Assembly (NCBI GenBank): GCA_965260935.1
Contig: CBDHCB010000001.1
Coordinates: 146,997 to 210,996, forward strand
DNA: 64,000 bases
Source of the DNA: JBBROS01 sp965260935
GTDB lineage: Bacteria; Pseudomonadota; Alphaproteobacteria; Acetobacterales; Acetobacteraceae
Direction of reading: 5' to 3'
Position 1 is the stretch's first letter; every line of letters begins with the position of its first letter. A program made the translations under genes and the position numbers. This document shows, one piece after another, positions 25,701 to 34,916 of this stretch. The notes beneath the pieces were generated by a model, which saw only the letters and a list, made by a program, of their open reading frames with translations, was not told the DNA's origin and ran no database searches.

Positions 25701-27767
25701 ATGAGGCGTTTCTGTTCCTTCGTGCCCGCAACGCGAGGCGGCCTGCACTGGGCATTCCGTTTCGCCAACAACATCGCGCTTGCCGTGGACCGCCGCATGC
25801 CCGAGGCGAGCGGCCTGGCCGGGTGGCTGGACCAGGACCGGGCGTCCCTCGGCCTGCCGGACGGCGAGGATTTCGGCGTCGGCACGGTTCGGCGCATCGG
25901 CGTGCCGGCTCCGAACTGGCGCCGGCTCCGAACCGCGATCACCCGCGGGCTGCGCGCCGCGCCCAGCGCCGCCGGCACGCCGGCCGAGCAGTGGCTTGCC
26001 TTGCTTGGAGGCCGGCTCGGCTTCGGCGACCTGGATCGGCAGCTCCTTGAGCTTGCGCTGTGCTACGCGCTCGACGAGCGCGTCGAACACCTGGTGGACC
26101 GCGTCAGCACCGCCCGGGGCGGCCCGAGCCGGCTGCGGTCCGATTTTACCCTGCTCGCCTTGCTGCTGTCGGCAGAGCCGGACGCGGTGGAACAGGCGTT
26201 GCAGCCCGAGGGACGGCTGCGGGCCAGCGGCCTGCTCCGGGTGGATCGCGACGGCGACCTCGATGTGGCCCACCGCCTCGAAACCCTGGTCCGCGCTTCC
26301 GCGACGCCGAAGGACGACCCCTTCGAGCAGTTGCTCGGCCGCGCCGCCTCGGCCCCGCTGCCCTGGGAGGCCTTCGCGCACCTGGGACGGGAGGGCGCCG
26401 TCGCCGCCGACCTGCTGGCCGCGGCCGTGACCCGGCGGGAGCCCGGCGTGAACATCCTGCTCTACGGCCCACCCGGCACCGGCAAGACCACCTTCGCCGC
26501 CGCCCTCGCCGCCCGGGTCGGCGCACGCCTGCGGCCGGTGACCGAGCAGGACCACGCCGGGGGCGAGCCCAGCCGCTACGAGCGCCTGTCGGGCCTGCAG
26601 CTCGCGCAAAGCCTGGCGCCCCAGGGCGAGACGGTGCTGCTGTTCGACGAGGCGGAGGACGTCTTCGTCCGGCTCAGCCACGGCGAGGACGGCCCGGTCG
26701 CCACATCCCGGGTGTTCATGCACCGGCTGCTCGAACGGACCCCCGTCCCGGTGATCTGGACCGCCAACGACATCGGCATGCTCGGCCCGGCCGTGCTGCG
26801 CCGCATGACCATGTGCCTGGAGCAGAAGATCCCCGGCGTTGCCGTCCGCGCCCGCCTGTGGCGCCGCATCGCGGATGCGGAAGGCATCGCGCTGGCCGAA
26901 GCCGACGCGGACCGCCTTGCGCGCCTGGTTCCAGCCGCCCCTGCCGTCGCGTCCACCGCGTTGCGGGCCGCGCGCCTGGCGGGCGGCGGTGCCGGCACCG
27001 CCCGGCTGATTGTCGAGGGGATCGCCCGGGCCGTGTCCGGCGGCCATGCGCCGGCTGTCGCGGCCGAACGCCCCGACCACTACGACCCGGCGCTGGTCAA
27101 CGCCGATGCCGACCTGGCGTCCCTGGCCGACCGGTTGGCCCAGCCGGCCGCAACGCGGGCGGTGTCGCTGCTGCTGTCCGGCCCGGCCGGCACGGGGAAG
27201 AGCGCCTGGGTACGCCACCTGGCGCATCGCCTGGGGCTGGAGGTGCTGCAGAAGCGCGCCTCCGATCTTCTCGGGCCGTTCGTGGGGGAAACGGAGGCCA
27301 ACATCGCCGCGGCCTTCGCCGAGGCGCGCGAGGCCGGGGCGTTCCTGGTGTTTGACGAGGCGGACAGCCTGCTGGGCGACCGCGGCGGCGCGGTGCGGAG
27401 CTGGGAGGTCAGCCAGGTGAACGAGATGCTGACCTGGATGGAGCAGCACCCGCTGCCGTTCGCCTGCACCACCAACCTGCCGGACCGGCTGGACCCGGCC
27501 AGCCTGCGGCGCTTCCTGGTCAAGCTGCGCTTTGGCTGGATGACCGCGGCGCAGGCGCGGTCGGCGTTCCGGCGGTTCTTCGGGATGGAGGCGCCGGACG
27601 GGCTTGAGGCGCTGCGGACGCTGACCCCGGCCGACTTTGCGCTGGTGCAACGCCGGGCCACGCTGACAGGGGAGCTGGGCGATGCCCGGGTGCTGCAGCG
27701 GCTTCTCGCCGCCGAGTGCGAGGGCCGCGCCGGCACCCGCGGCCCGGTGGGGTTCCGGGCGGCATGA
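25701..27767 (+). CDS. tandem AAA+ ATPase (two ATPase modules)
   Basis: A 688-aa protein with two AAA+ modules. Module 1: Walker A GPPGTGKT at about residues 256-263, Walker B VLLFDEAEDVF, sensor 1 VIWTANDI, and an arginine-rich LRRMTMCLEQK. Module 2: Walker A GPAGTGKS at about 494-501, Walker B FLVFDEADSLLGDRGG, sensor ACTTNLPDRLDPASLRRF. About 240 N-terminal residues have no known domain. The layout recalls Cdc48/SpoVK-type double-ring unfoldases or remodelers. ATG 25701 was chosen; the extra upstream frame is not protein-like. The gene lies 390 bp before an FtsZ-like gene in the same direction. Confidence 0.8.
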   Translation: MRRFCSFVPATRGGLHWAFRFANNIALAVDRRMPEASGLAGWLDQDRASLGLPDGEDFGVGTVRRIGVPAPNWRRLRTAITRGLRAAPSAAGTPAEQWLALLGGRLGFGDLDRQLLELALCYALDERVEHLVDRVSTARGGPSRLRSDFTLLALLLSAEPDAVEQALQPEGRLRASGLLRVDRDGDLDVAHRLETLVRASATPKDDPFEQLLGRAASAPLPWEAFAHLGREGAVAADLLAAAVTRREPGVNILLYGPPGTGKTTFAAALAARVGARLRPVTEQDHAGGEPSRYERLSGLQLAQSLAPQGETVLLFDEAEDVFVRLSHGEDGPVATSRVFMHRLLERTPVPVIWTANDIGMLGPAVLRRMTMCLEQKIPGVAVRARLWRRIADAEGIALAEADADRLARLVPAAPAVASTALRAARLAGGGAGTARLIVEGIARAVSGGHAPAVAAERPDHYDPALVNADADLASLADRLAQPAATRAVSLLLSGPAGTGKSAWVRHLAHRLGLEVLQKRASDLLGPFVGETEANIAAAFAEAREAGAFLVFDEADSLLGDRGGAVRSWEVSQVNEMLTWMEQHPLPFACTTNLPDRLDPASLRRFLVKLRFGWMTAAQARSAFRRFFGMEAPDGLEALRTLTPADFALVQRRATLTGELGDARVLQRLLAAECEGRAGTRGPVGFRAA

Positions 27768-27858
27768 CGTCTGCGTCCGGTTCTGGCGTGCCGGCGTGCC
27801 ATCTCTGCGCGGCATGACAGCCGGCGCATGGGCTTGGCGTCAGCGACGGGAGACCAGG

Positions 27859-28053
27859 ATGGCAATTGGCAATGCGGTGCAGCGGGGCAGCTTCATCACC
27901 GTGTACGACGAGAAGGGGCGGCAACTCGCAACAGTTCCGGCGGGCGACGGGATGCAGGGCTACACGGGATCGACCGTCAGCGTGAAGCGGGGCGCTTTCA
28001 TCTACACCTATGACGAGCGGGGACGGCAGGTCTCGACCACGCCCGCCCGCTGA
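27859..28053 (+). CDS. 64-aa protein with an internal duplication
   Basis: A 64-aa protein with two tandem copies of a roughly 28-residue unit: GSFITVYDEKGRQLATVPAG and GAFIYTYDERGRQVSTTPAR. Each would form a small beta hairpin, giving a compact beta-sheet protein. The ATG follows GGGAGACCAGG. It lies between the AAA+ gene and the FtsZ-like gene and may be part of the same unit. Function unknown. Confidence 0.55.
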   Translation: MAIGNAVQRGSFITVYDEKGRQLATVPAGDGMQGYTGSTVSVKRGAFIYTYDERGRQVSTTPAR

Positions 28054-28160
28054 CACGCTGCGCGTCGGTCCCGAACCGGCACTCGGGGCCGACGTGCAGT
28101 GGACTTGGTCCAGGGTCCAAGGGGGCCGTCGTTGCGGGAAGCTGCCACCGGGAGGATCAG

Positions 28161-29207
28161 ATGGACGGATACGCGCGCTCCAGATCAAGCAATCCAAGCC
28201 TGGCCTCGCTTGATGCTGGGCACAGTCTTGTCGCCACAACGCCCGCCGACAAGGCCGCGGGAGGCAGGACCGATGCGGCAGCGAGCGTCGCGTGGCTCTC
28301 GGCCCGGCCGGAGTATTGGCCATCGCTGCCCGGAAACGGGGCGCCAACATGGGGCGTGGCATGCCTCATGTTCGGGATCGGGGTGGATGGCACCGGCTGG
28401 CTTGCGCGCCTGGCGCGCTCGGATTGGTTCGCCGGTCTGGAGCCGCGGGCGGAGGACCTCGCCGTCGCAGGTGGCGTTGCCCGCGGCGGCTGGGCCAGCG
28501 GGGGATCCGGGGATGCGGGCCACCTCGCCGCCGCGGCCGAAGCATTCTTCGCGTCCGCACCGCTACCGAGCGCGTGGTATGCCACCGTCGCCGTTCCCGG
28601 CGGTGCCGGATCGGCGGAGCAATCGACCGCGCTCGGCCTGGTTGGCGCCCTGGCGAGGCGGCGCGACCCGCTGGGGCGCAGGATCACCGTCGTCGTGACA
28701 GTCGAGGCCACGCCCGGTGCCGCGCGGGACACTGCGTTCATGCGGCGGCTGCTCGACCGCGGCGCTTTCGTGGTGCGCGGCGGCGCGGACCCGGGCGCCG
28801 CAGGCGGCGATCACCTACACCATTTTCCGCTTCGGGCTGTGGTGATCCCGCGCCAGGGCCGGCTGGTCTGCGTGGACCTGGCCGACTACCTGCTCACCTG
28901 GCGGCCGGGGCGGGCCGCCGACCTGCACGTGCTATCCTCGGACCTTGATGCCGCCGAGCAAGCGATGCGCACCATGCTGCCACGCTGCCGAGACGGTGAG
29001 GGCGTGCGCGCGGTCAATCTCGGGTTCCACCTCGCCCCGGACGTCCCCGGCAGGTCCTTGTCGGAGATCGACCGCTTCGCATCGAGGTGCTGCGAACTGG
29101 CTTTGCCGCCGGACGGGGACGCGGTGTTCACCGACACGCACCGGCTGGACGACCGGACTAGCTCAGTCGACCTCCTCGTCATCCACGACGCCATGGCTGG
29201 CGAGTGA
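28161..29207 (+). CDS. divergent FtsZ/tubulin-like protein
   Basis: A 348-aa protein whose overall pattern follows FtsZ. A nucleotide-loop-like start FGIGVDGTGWLARLARSDWF stands for GVGGGGxNAVNRM. A degenerate T4 signature VAVPGGAGSAEQSTALGLVG stands for GGGTGTGAAPVVAE and is followed by ITVVVTVEATPG. CVDLADYLLTWRPG stands for the LDFADVKTVM region. The C-terminal AVNLGFHLAPDVPGRSLSEI, then DRFASRCCELALPPDGDAVF, stands for ITGGPDLSLFEVNEAA and the following helix. GTP binding is doubtful because the Gly-rich signature is eroded. This is inference from pattern alignment, not a database hit. It is probably cotranscribed with the tandem AAA+ ATPase. Confidence 0.55.
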   Translation: MDGYARSRSSNPSLASLDAGHSLVATTPADKAAGGRTDAAASVAWLSARPEYWPSLPGNGAPTWGVACLMFGIGVDGTGWLARLARSDWFAGLEPRAEDLAVAGGVARGGWASGGSGDAGHLAAAAEAFFASAPLPSAWYATVAVPGGAGSAEQSTALGLVGALARRRDPLGRRITVVVTVEATPGAARDTAFMRRLLDRGAFVVRGGADPGAAGGDHLHHFPLRAVVIPRQGRLVCVDLADYLLTWRPGRAADLHVLSSDLDAAEQAMRTMLPRCRDGEGVRAVNLGFHLAPDVPGRSLSEIDRFASRCCELALPPDGDAVFTDTHRLDDRTSSVDLLVIHDAMAGE

Positions 29208-29265
29208 GGCAGCCGTGCCAGGTGTGCGGCCTATCCCGGCCGTGTGCCGCCCTGGTGACACCCCG

Positions 29266-29856
29266 CTAATCGTCTGGCTGCCCAATCCCGCCCGGCCGCA
29301 CATGCTCCACCTTGGCCGCGAGCAATCCATCCATCCGGGCCGGGGTCGCCAGCCCGAAGCGCGCTCCGAGCACGATCAAGGCTGGATGGTCCGGGTCCAG
29401 GTCCGCGGCCCAGCCCAGCAGGCAAGCGTGCCCCAGCCGCCGGTCGGCGGCGCGCAGGATGGCACCCAGCTCCCACGGGTCCTCGAACGGCTCCATCAGC
29501 TGCTCGCGCGGGCGGTCCAGGTAGTCGCGCATCAGCGCCGAGGGCTCGCTCGGACGCCGGCCGCCGCTGCCGTAGCCCGTTTCCCAATAGTCGAGCGGCG
29601 GGCCGCGCGTGGAGCGGGGCCGCTTGCCCGGTGCCGGGCGCAGGAACGGGCCGGGGAAGTCCCAGATGATGCGTCCCGCACGGCCATGGCCCAGCATGAC
29701 CCAATGACGGGGCTCGTCGAAGGTGAACTCCTTCGTCACCGTCACGAACACGTTGCAGTGAATGGCGAGCGGCAGGCACGGCGCGAACAGCGCCTCGACG
29801 CGGCTCTTGAGCTTGCTCCAGGGCCGGGGCGAGCGGCCGTGGCTGTGGCGGGACAT
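29266..29856 (-). CDS. protein of unknown function
   Basis: A 196-aa protein started at ATG 29856, which overlaps the stop of the upstream - strand gene (ATGA). Contains FVTVTKEFTFDEPRHWVMLG and GRIIWDFPGPFLRPAPGKRP, with many aromatic residues, and a helical C-terminus (LGAILRAADRRLGHACLLGW). Unrecognised. Coupled with the next gene upstream, so the two products probably act together. It converges with the FtsZ-like gene across about 60 bp. Confidence 0.55.
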   Translation of the reverse strand: MSRHSHGRSPRPWSKLKSRVEALFAPCLPLAIHCNVFVTVTKEFTFDEPRHWVMLGHGRAGRIIWDFPGPFLRPAPGKRPRSTRGPPLDYWETGYGSGGRRPSEPSALMRDYLDRPREQLMEPFEDPWELGAILRAADRRLGHACLLGWAADLDPDHPALIVLGARFGLATPARMDGLLAAKVEHVRPGGIGQPDD

Positions 29857-30683
29857 CACGGGGCTTCCCTGGCGCGCGCGCCGGGGGTTGCCGGGTCCAT
29901 CGCGCGCGCCGGGCTGAGGGCGACCCATACGTTGTCCGGGTCCTGCGCCAGCCAGTAGGGTGTCAAGAACGAGTCGTGCGCCTCGGCGGCCCAGCGCTGT
30001 CCCGCCGCGTCGGCGTACGTCAGGCGGTAGCGGCGAACGTCGTCCCAGATGATGTGGTTGAGCCAGGCGACCTGGACGCAGGTGCCGGGCGGCACCGCGG
30101 CCCAACGCTGCTCAAAAATCCTGCTCGCCTGTTCCCAGCATTCGTCTGTCTGCAAGCGGAAATCATTCATGCTGATGCACTCGGTCGCGACCACGACATC
30201 CCGCAGCGCTTCCGGCGTGGCGTTGCAGAGATAGACGAGGGTGTCGAGCTGGCGCGGGCGGAAGTCGGCATAAAGGCATAAAGGGCCGGGCGCCCCGTCA
30301 GGCAGCGTGATCTCGGAGGCGTGCTCCACCGAGGGGGTCAGCAGCTCGTGCATGAAGTAGCCTTGACCGAAGATATCCTGGTCATCGGGCGGCTCGAACG
30401 CGATGTCCGGCTCCTTGAACGGCTCGCCGGAGCCGATGGCGGCGCGCGAAGCGATGATGAACTCCACCAACTCGCCCTGCTCGTAAGCCATGCGGGCGGC
30501 GGCGACATAGGCCGGGTAACCCTCGGTCCCGCTGTCCCCATCGCGCTCGGTAAACTCGCCGATCAGATCGAGGCTGCCCTCTTCGAGGGCTTTGCGCATG
30601 GCCTCGCGCTGGAGCCGCAGGGCCAGGTCGGACGCCTCCGGCTCACTGGGGCGGCTGCGGTAATAGGCGACTGCTTTCCTCAT
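29856..30683 (-). CDS. protein with a resolvase-like N-terminus and unknown C-terminal domain
   Basis: A 275-aa protein. Residues 1-75 (MRKAVAYYRSRPSEPEASDL, then a GEFTERDGDSGTEGYPAY segment) resemble the start of a serine recombinase (compare AVAYYRVSTERQ in the resolvase at 41.0-41.7 kb). The Ser is shifted, the LDRLxR block is absent and no HTH is seen. The C-terminal 190 residues (LCLYADFRPRQLDTLVYLCN, TCVQVAWLNHIIWDDVRRYR) are unknown. It is therefore unlikely to recombine DNA; the fold may have been reused. Its stop overlaps the downstream start. Confidence 0.55.
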   Translation of the reverse strand: MRKAVAYYRSRPSEPEASDLALRLQREAMRKALEEGSLDLIGEFTERDGDSGTEGYPAYVAAARMAYEQGELVEFIIASRAAIGSGEPFKEPDIAFEPPDDQDIFGQGYFMHELLTPSVEHASEITLPDGAPGPLCLYADFRPRQLDTLVYLCNATPEALRDVVVATECISMNDFRLQTDECWEQASRIFEQRWAAVPPGTCVQVAWLNHIIWDDVRRYRLTYADAAGQRWAAEAHDSFLTPYWLAQDPDNVWVALSPARAMDPATPGARAREAP

Positions 30684-30704
30684 CGTTTCCTGTCGTGGCC
30701 GGAG

Positions 30705-31196
30705 TTAAAGGTTTTGGACGGCCTGGTAATGCAGGTCGGACCGAACGCTGCAGCGCGCCGGATCAAGGCCGAAGGCGTGCAGCACCCGGCGCAGGACGGC
30801 AGGCGCCTGGAGCTTGCGGGCGGCATAAAGCGTGAAGCGGGCCGTGCGCGTGCCGAATACCACGCGCCCGCGCGGGAAGTGCTCGTACTCGTGCCAGGCG
30901 ATCAGGGGCGGCAGGCCGCGGCGGGCCAGGCCCGCGGGGCCGAGCCGGCGCCAGCCCTCCCAGACTTCGTGGTGCCCGCGCGGGTGGGTCAGGTGGTCGC
31001 CGTACGTCTCGGCCGCGGCGAGCAGGGTGCGGTCGAAGACGAGCCGCAGCGGCCCGTGCCCATCCGGCACGCCCCAGACAACACCCACGCAAGGCAGGGC
31101 GTCCACGCCCAAGATGACGGACGCACAAGGGCCGTCGCCGCCGGGTTCCGCGGGAAGCAGCGGCGGCGCCGTCTGTTGCATGCTCTCATCTGCCAT
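30705..31196 (-). CDS. protein of unknown function
   Basis: A 163-aa protein just upstream (21 bp) of the resolvase-like gene on the same strand. It contains LRLVFDRTLLAAAETYGDHL and PPLIAWHEYEHFPRGRVVFG, followed by RFTLYAARKLQAPAVLRRVL. The HEYEH segment looks like a metalloprotease HExxH at first sight but has Tyr-Glu in a different spacing (H-E-Y-E-H is HExxH-like only with one residue missing), so no activity is claimed. Unrecognised family. Confidence 0.45.
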   Translation of the reverse strand: MADESMQQTAPPLLPAEPGGDGPCASVILGVDALPCVGVVWGVPDGHGPLRLVFDRTLLAAAETYGDHLTHPRGHHEVWEGWRRLGPAGLARRGLPPLIAWHEYEHFPRGRVVFGTRTARFTLYAARKLQAPAVLRRVLHAFGLDPARCSVRSDLHYQAVQNL

Positions 31197-31268
31197 GTTC
31201 CCGAACAGGCCGCCTTCCCTGATGCCATCCAGACAATGGCAGGCCAGTGCGTCAGAAGCGGACGTGGC

Positions 31269-31634
31269 TCAGACGGCGCGACGCCTCAGCCAGCACGCGA
31301 GCGCCTCCTCCGACACCCGGCCGCGTGCGACCGCGACGAACACGGTCACGAGCTGCGCCGGGCGCGCGGCGACCTCGCGACCGTTGGTGCGCAGGAACAG
31401 CAGGCACGCCGCGGCGCCGGTGCGCTTGTTGCCGTCGCGGAAAGCGTGGTTCTTGATCAGGCCGTAGCCGTAGGCCGCCGCCAGGTCGAACAGGTCCGGC
31501 GGAGCATTGCCACCCTGCCCGTAATGCCAGCGGTTCAAAGGGCGGTGTAGCGCGCTGAGGAACAGGCCCTCGTCGTTGAAACCCGAAGGGCCGCCGAACT
31601 CGGCGACGAGCCTGGCGTGCAGCGCCTCGACCAC
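31269..31634 (-). CDS. doc: Doc-type (Fic-fold) toxin
   Basis: A 121-aa death-on-curing toxin. The Doc/Fic core motif HAFRDGNKRTGAAACLLFLR is intact (HxFxDGNKR), with DLFDLAAAYGYGLIKNHAFR before it and the N-terminal FNDEGLFLSALHRPLNRWHY. Doc phosphorylates EF-Tu in the P1 system. GTG 31634 is the first conventional start. Family-like residues (SEPEFLDGEV) continue upstream to a CTG at 31664 that overlaps the antitoxin stop, which may be the real start. Confidence 0.85.
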   Translation of the reverse strand: MVEALHARLVAEFGGPSGFNDEGLFLSALHRPLNRWHYGQGGNAPPDLFDLAAAYGYGLIKNHAFRDGNKRTGAAACLLFLRTNGREVAARPAQLVTVFVAVARGRVSEEALACWLRRRAV

Positions 31635-31660
31635 CTCCCCGTCGAGGAACTCCGGCTCGC

Positions 31661-31843
31661 TCAGCGCTGGCCCAGCTCGCGCAAAACGGGCTCATAGTCG
31701 CGCACGACGCCGTCGATCAACGCCATCTGCCGCGCGCGGCGGAACTGCGCGGCTTTGTCCCGCTCGTCGCCGGCAGCTGCTGCAGCGGGGCCGTTCTGGT
31801 CCTCGGTGACATGCTCCGTCGTGTGGGTTACGCTCTCGGCCAT
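31661..31843 (-). CDS. antitoxin of the Doc module
   Basis: A 60-aa protein with a strong AGGAG site before its ATG, immediately upstream of doc and overlapping its likely start. It has an acidic N-terminus (TEHVTEDQNGPAAAAAGDER) and a C-terminal helix that would wrap the toxin (ALIDGVVRDYEPVLRELGQR). No classical Phd DNA-binding motif is evident. Role assigned from gene order. Confidence 0.6.
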   Translation of the reverse strand: MAESVTHTTEHVTEDQNGPAAAAAGDERDKAAQFRRARQMALIDGVVRDYEPVLRELGQR

Positions 31844-31920
31844 GACGTTCTCCTGTTCCCCATCGTAGCCGATTCGGCCAGATATCGCCACGGCGATAGC
31901 CGGGTCAGGCCTCGCACCGT

Positions 31921-32517
31921 TCACGTCGCCACTTCCATGGCCAGCCCAGGCAAGCGCTCGGCGAGGTCTTGGGCGGGGCCGACCTCGACGCCGATGGCGT
32001 GGGCAAGGGCGAACAAGAGCTGCTCGGCGTCCGCCCGCGCCCGGTGCGGCGCTGGCGCTCGCTCCAGCCAAATCAGGGCGCGTTCGCGTGCCGATGCGCC
32101 CAGCAGCGGGACGAGCCGGTGCCAGTCGCCGAGGACGAAGCTTGGCCTGACTCCGGCGACTTTGAACAGCGCGCCCGCCCAATGGGCGTCGTAGGGTCCG
32201 CCGTCGCACCACGCCACGGCACCGGGGCCGAGCGCCTCGTTCAGCGCCGAGGCGACCCGCTCCGGGGATCGCCCGTGGGCAAGGAGGTCGCTGCCCCGAA
32301 TGCCATGCACCTTGGCCGAGGCCGGACTCCAGTGGCCGCGACGTACCCAGTCCCCGGCCGGGCGGATCAGCGTTGACCAACCAAGGATGGGTTCGGCCGG
32401 CGCGGGCCAGAGCGCAAGGCCGACCTCGATGGGATAGCTGTCCTGGTCGAGCGAGCTGGCTTCGAAGTCAATCACGACGATGGGCCAGGGTAGTGAAGCG
32501 AAGGATAAGATTGGCAA
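31921..32517 (-). CDS. DEDDh 3'-5' exonuclease (DnaQ/epsilon-like)
   Basis: A 198-aa nuclease. Exo I is VVIDFEASSLD (Asp-x-Glu), exo II is in AVAWCDGGPYDAHWAGALFK, and exo III is HRARADAEQLLFAL (His-x4-Asp). KVHGIRGSDLL is the usual HGI segment. The best start found is TTG 32517. It lies 22 bp downstream of the DUF262-DUF1524 gene on the same strand, so it is probably cotranscribed with that defence gene. It has no polymerase or UvrC domain. Confidence 0.78.
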   Translation of the reverse strand: MPILSFASLPWPIVVIDFEASSLDQDSYPIEVGLALWPAPAEPILGWSTLIRPAGDWVRRGHWSPASAKVHGIRGSDLLAHGRSPERVASALNEALGPGAVAWCDGGPYDAHWAGALFKVAGVRPSFVLGDWHRLVPLLGASARERALIWLERAPAPHRARADAEQLLFALAHAIGVEVGPAQDLAERLPGLAMEVAT

Positions 32518-32538
32518 GGGCGCGCTCGGCCGATCACT

Positions 32539-34870
32539 CTATCCTCCCGAACTGGGGGGAAGTCGATCTACTTGGATCGATGGTTCCGTCCAACACTTGA
32601 AGCCGAGATCTTCGTAGAAGCGCCGATAGAGCCAACACGCTCGTTCTTCGACTGCCTCTTGGAAGGCGCACAAACGTTCCCTGTCCCACTGCTTGTCTTT
32701 GCCTGACGCTTGTTGCCAAATTGCACGCTGATCAGGATTGAACGCCATTTCGGTCATACTTTTTAAGTCGTATTCTGACGGCTCAACGCCGCACCCGACA
32801 AACGGCATCTTCTCCGCAATGTCGGTGTCCTGGTCCTCACGGTTTTTCGAAGCATCGATCAGGCGTAAATTGCCGATTGAGTTGCCCAGAACAGAGCGTG
32901 CCTGGCGCATAGATTTCACCTGCTCCTCGCTTAAACAGTTTGCTTTCCGGAGGGCAGCTTCGAACGGCGTCCAATTACGGCCCCAATCGGCAGCCGGGCA
33001 CATGTGATCAAGGTCGTATGGCACGTCGTCCTCACGGCCTGCTGCGGGGTCAAAATCCTGAAACTGCGTCTCAAGGTAATCCCGTTGCAGCCACATCAGA
33101 AAGCTGCCACGGCTCCACCACCATGTCCGATAAAGATCGGTCGGCGCTTGGTCCTTCTTTGGGAACCTGTCTTCCTCTCGGAGCCAATTGGGGGAGCTGT
33201 CATGCCGGCCGTAATCCTCCATCTCCTTGGGTGTAGCCAGCCGCACGACATAACCTTTGGTGAGAAGGTCTCGATAGAGATCGGGCAGCACCGAGCCGAC
33301 TGAGGACGCTTTCGACCGCAGCAGCTCAAAGCAGCGCGTGCTGGCCTTGTCCTCGCTCCAAACGCAAAGGCGCCAAAACATTGCAAAACGGATTGCGTCC
33401 TTGCGGAAATTGTCTAGAGCTCCGGCACTTCCTGCCGTCTCTCGCACCAGGAATATCCAGAACAACAGGACCTGCACAAGCTGCGGTGACAGCGTCGTTC
33501 GCATAACACGCGGAAATCCAAGCCTATTGTTCTCTTCATAAGCGAGCATATCGAAGAGCGCATCGTAGCACCCGACGAGCGTTCCTTCGCCACGGTCTCG
33601 ATCGGAAAACAGCAACTCTGCCAGTTCGGCTTTGAGCGACTTCGCCCGGTTATCGGGCAGTTCATTGCCTCCAGAGTCCGCCATCTCCCGAGCGAACATC
33701 GCCACACCAGGGACGGTATTGCCTTCGAAGGAGTTTTTGTGGCTGCGAGCGTTTGCAATGCGGAGGGCCGAGGCAACGATTTTTGTCGGCGGCAGGACCC
33801 GGCCCACCTTTTTGTAAATACCGAGGACCAAATCATGAATCAGCGGCTGATGATGTTTGTAGATCGAGAAGAGTCGTTCCTCGTCCGTCAGCTGCGTTCC
33901 GCCTGCTCCAATCCGGTCGAAGAGCATGAGTAGGCTCTCGTGGGCACGCCCTCCGTCGCTGCTTCCCTTCAAACGCCATCGGATCAACTTGCAGGAGCGC
34001 GACTTGCGCGCTGGCGACACGCCGGAACGCCTCGTCCAGCTGCTTCATCCCACTTTCCACAACTGACGTGTTCTGCATTGGAGAGTCAAAGGCTTTCCTA
34101 AGCGCTTCCAGGCCCGAACCTCGGCCCATTTCTCCCTCGCACCAAGCTTTCAGCAAGGAATGCAATGGGCGGACTGAAGGCGACGCCCTATACGGGCGTG
34201 GCGGCTCGGCAACGTGCGAATTTTCGGTTGCATCGAGGAAAAGCTGGAATAATTCGTGGTCGTAAGTCGAACGCTCGCTGCCGTCGAGGCGAGGTCTTTT
34301 AATTAGTGTCTTGTATCTCTCGTCTTGCTCAAGAATGTCTCGCGCTCTTCGGCGGTCAGCGATTGGCAGCTTCTGCCCATTTTCTGGCTGATAACCGAAC
34401 GGTTGGCTTGCCGAAGTCAGATAGATGCGAAGGTGGTGTGATTTCGTCTTAGCGTCGAGATCCACCCAAAGATATCGGTTCTCAAACACCGGCCCCATGA
34501 GGCCGAGTAACATCGCACGCAAGCGCTGCTGGCCATCGAGGAGGTCGAAACCATCCCCCCGAACCGGTAGCGTTTGGCCGGTGCTGCTCATCCCACGCAC
34601 CTCATTAGGTCCATCTTGGCCAGATCGCTTAACTAAAAAGAAGCTCCCGATTGGGAGGCCACGGAACAAAGAGTCCCACAGATCGACAACCTGCTTAGGA
34701 TTCCAAACCGCCGTGCGCTGGACGGGTGGTAAAGCCAGGATGCCATACATGGGCGCAGGCCCCCCACCTTTGCTGAATAAAGTTTCGTTGGAGACCTTTG
34801 CCCATTGTAGGAATTCAAACAGTGGCATCCCACAAACACTATTACCATCTGAAAACAGTTCTTTGCTCAT
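32539..34870 (-). pseudogene. DUF262-DUF1524 (GmrSD-like) nuclease gene with a frameshift
   Basis: Two overlapping frames together make one protein of about 770 aa. The 5' part (34870 down to about 33960) is a DUF262/ParB-like domain: LPPVQRTAVWNPKQVVDLWD, LFRGLPIGSFFLVKR, FDLLDGQQRLRAMLLGL. The 3' part carries LFDRIGAGGTQLTDEE and a DUF1524 His-Me nuclease end with YDLDHMCPAADWGRN and GNLRLIDASKNREDQD. A +1 shift near 33960-33975 (around TTTGAAGGGAAGCAGCGACG) separates them. It may be a mutation or a sequencing error. The family includes type IV restriction GmrSD, BrxU and SspE. Base composition is less GC-rich than the neighbours, suggesting transfer. Confidence 0.8.
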
Positions 34871-34916
34871 TAGTTTTTACTGCGCTCCCTGTAAAGATCA
34901 TAGTAAGTTTCTAGTT

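Noticed and set aside
24924..27815. 963-codon - strand open frame opposite the tandem AAA+ gene
   Set aside because: Low-complexity antisense frame; the + strand protein has two complete ATPase modules.
30705..31196. HEYEH segment as a zinc metalloprotease site
   Set aside because: Spacing is not HExxH and no downstream ligand is evident.
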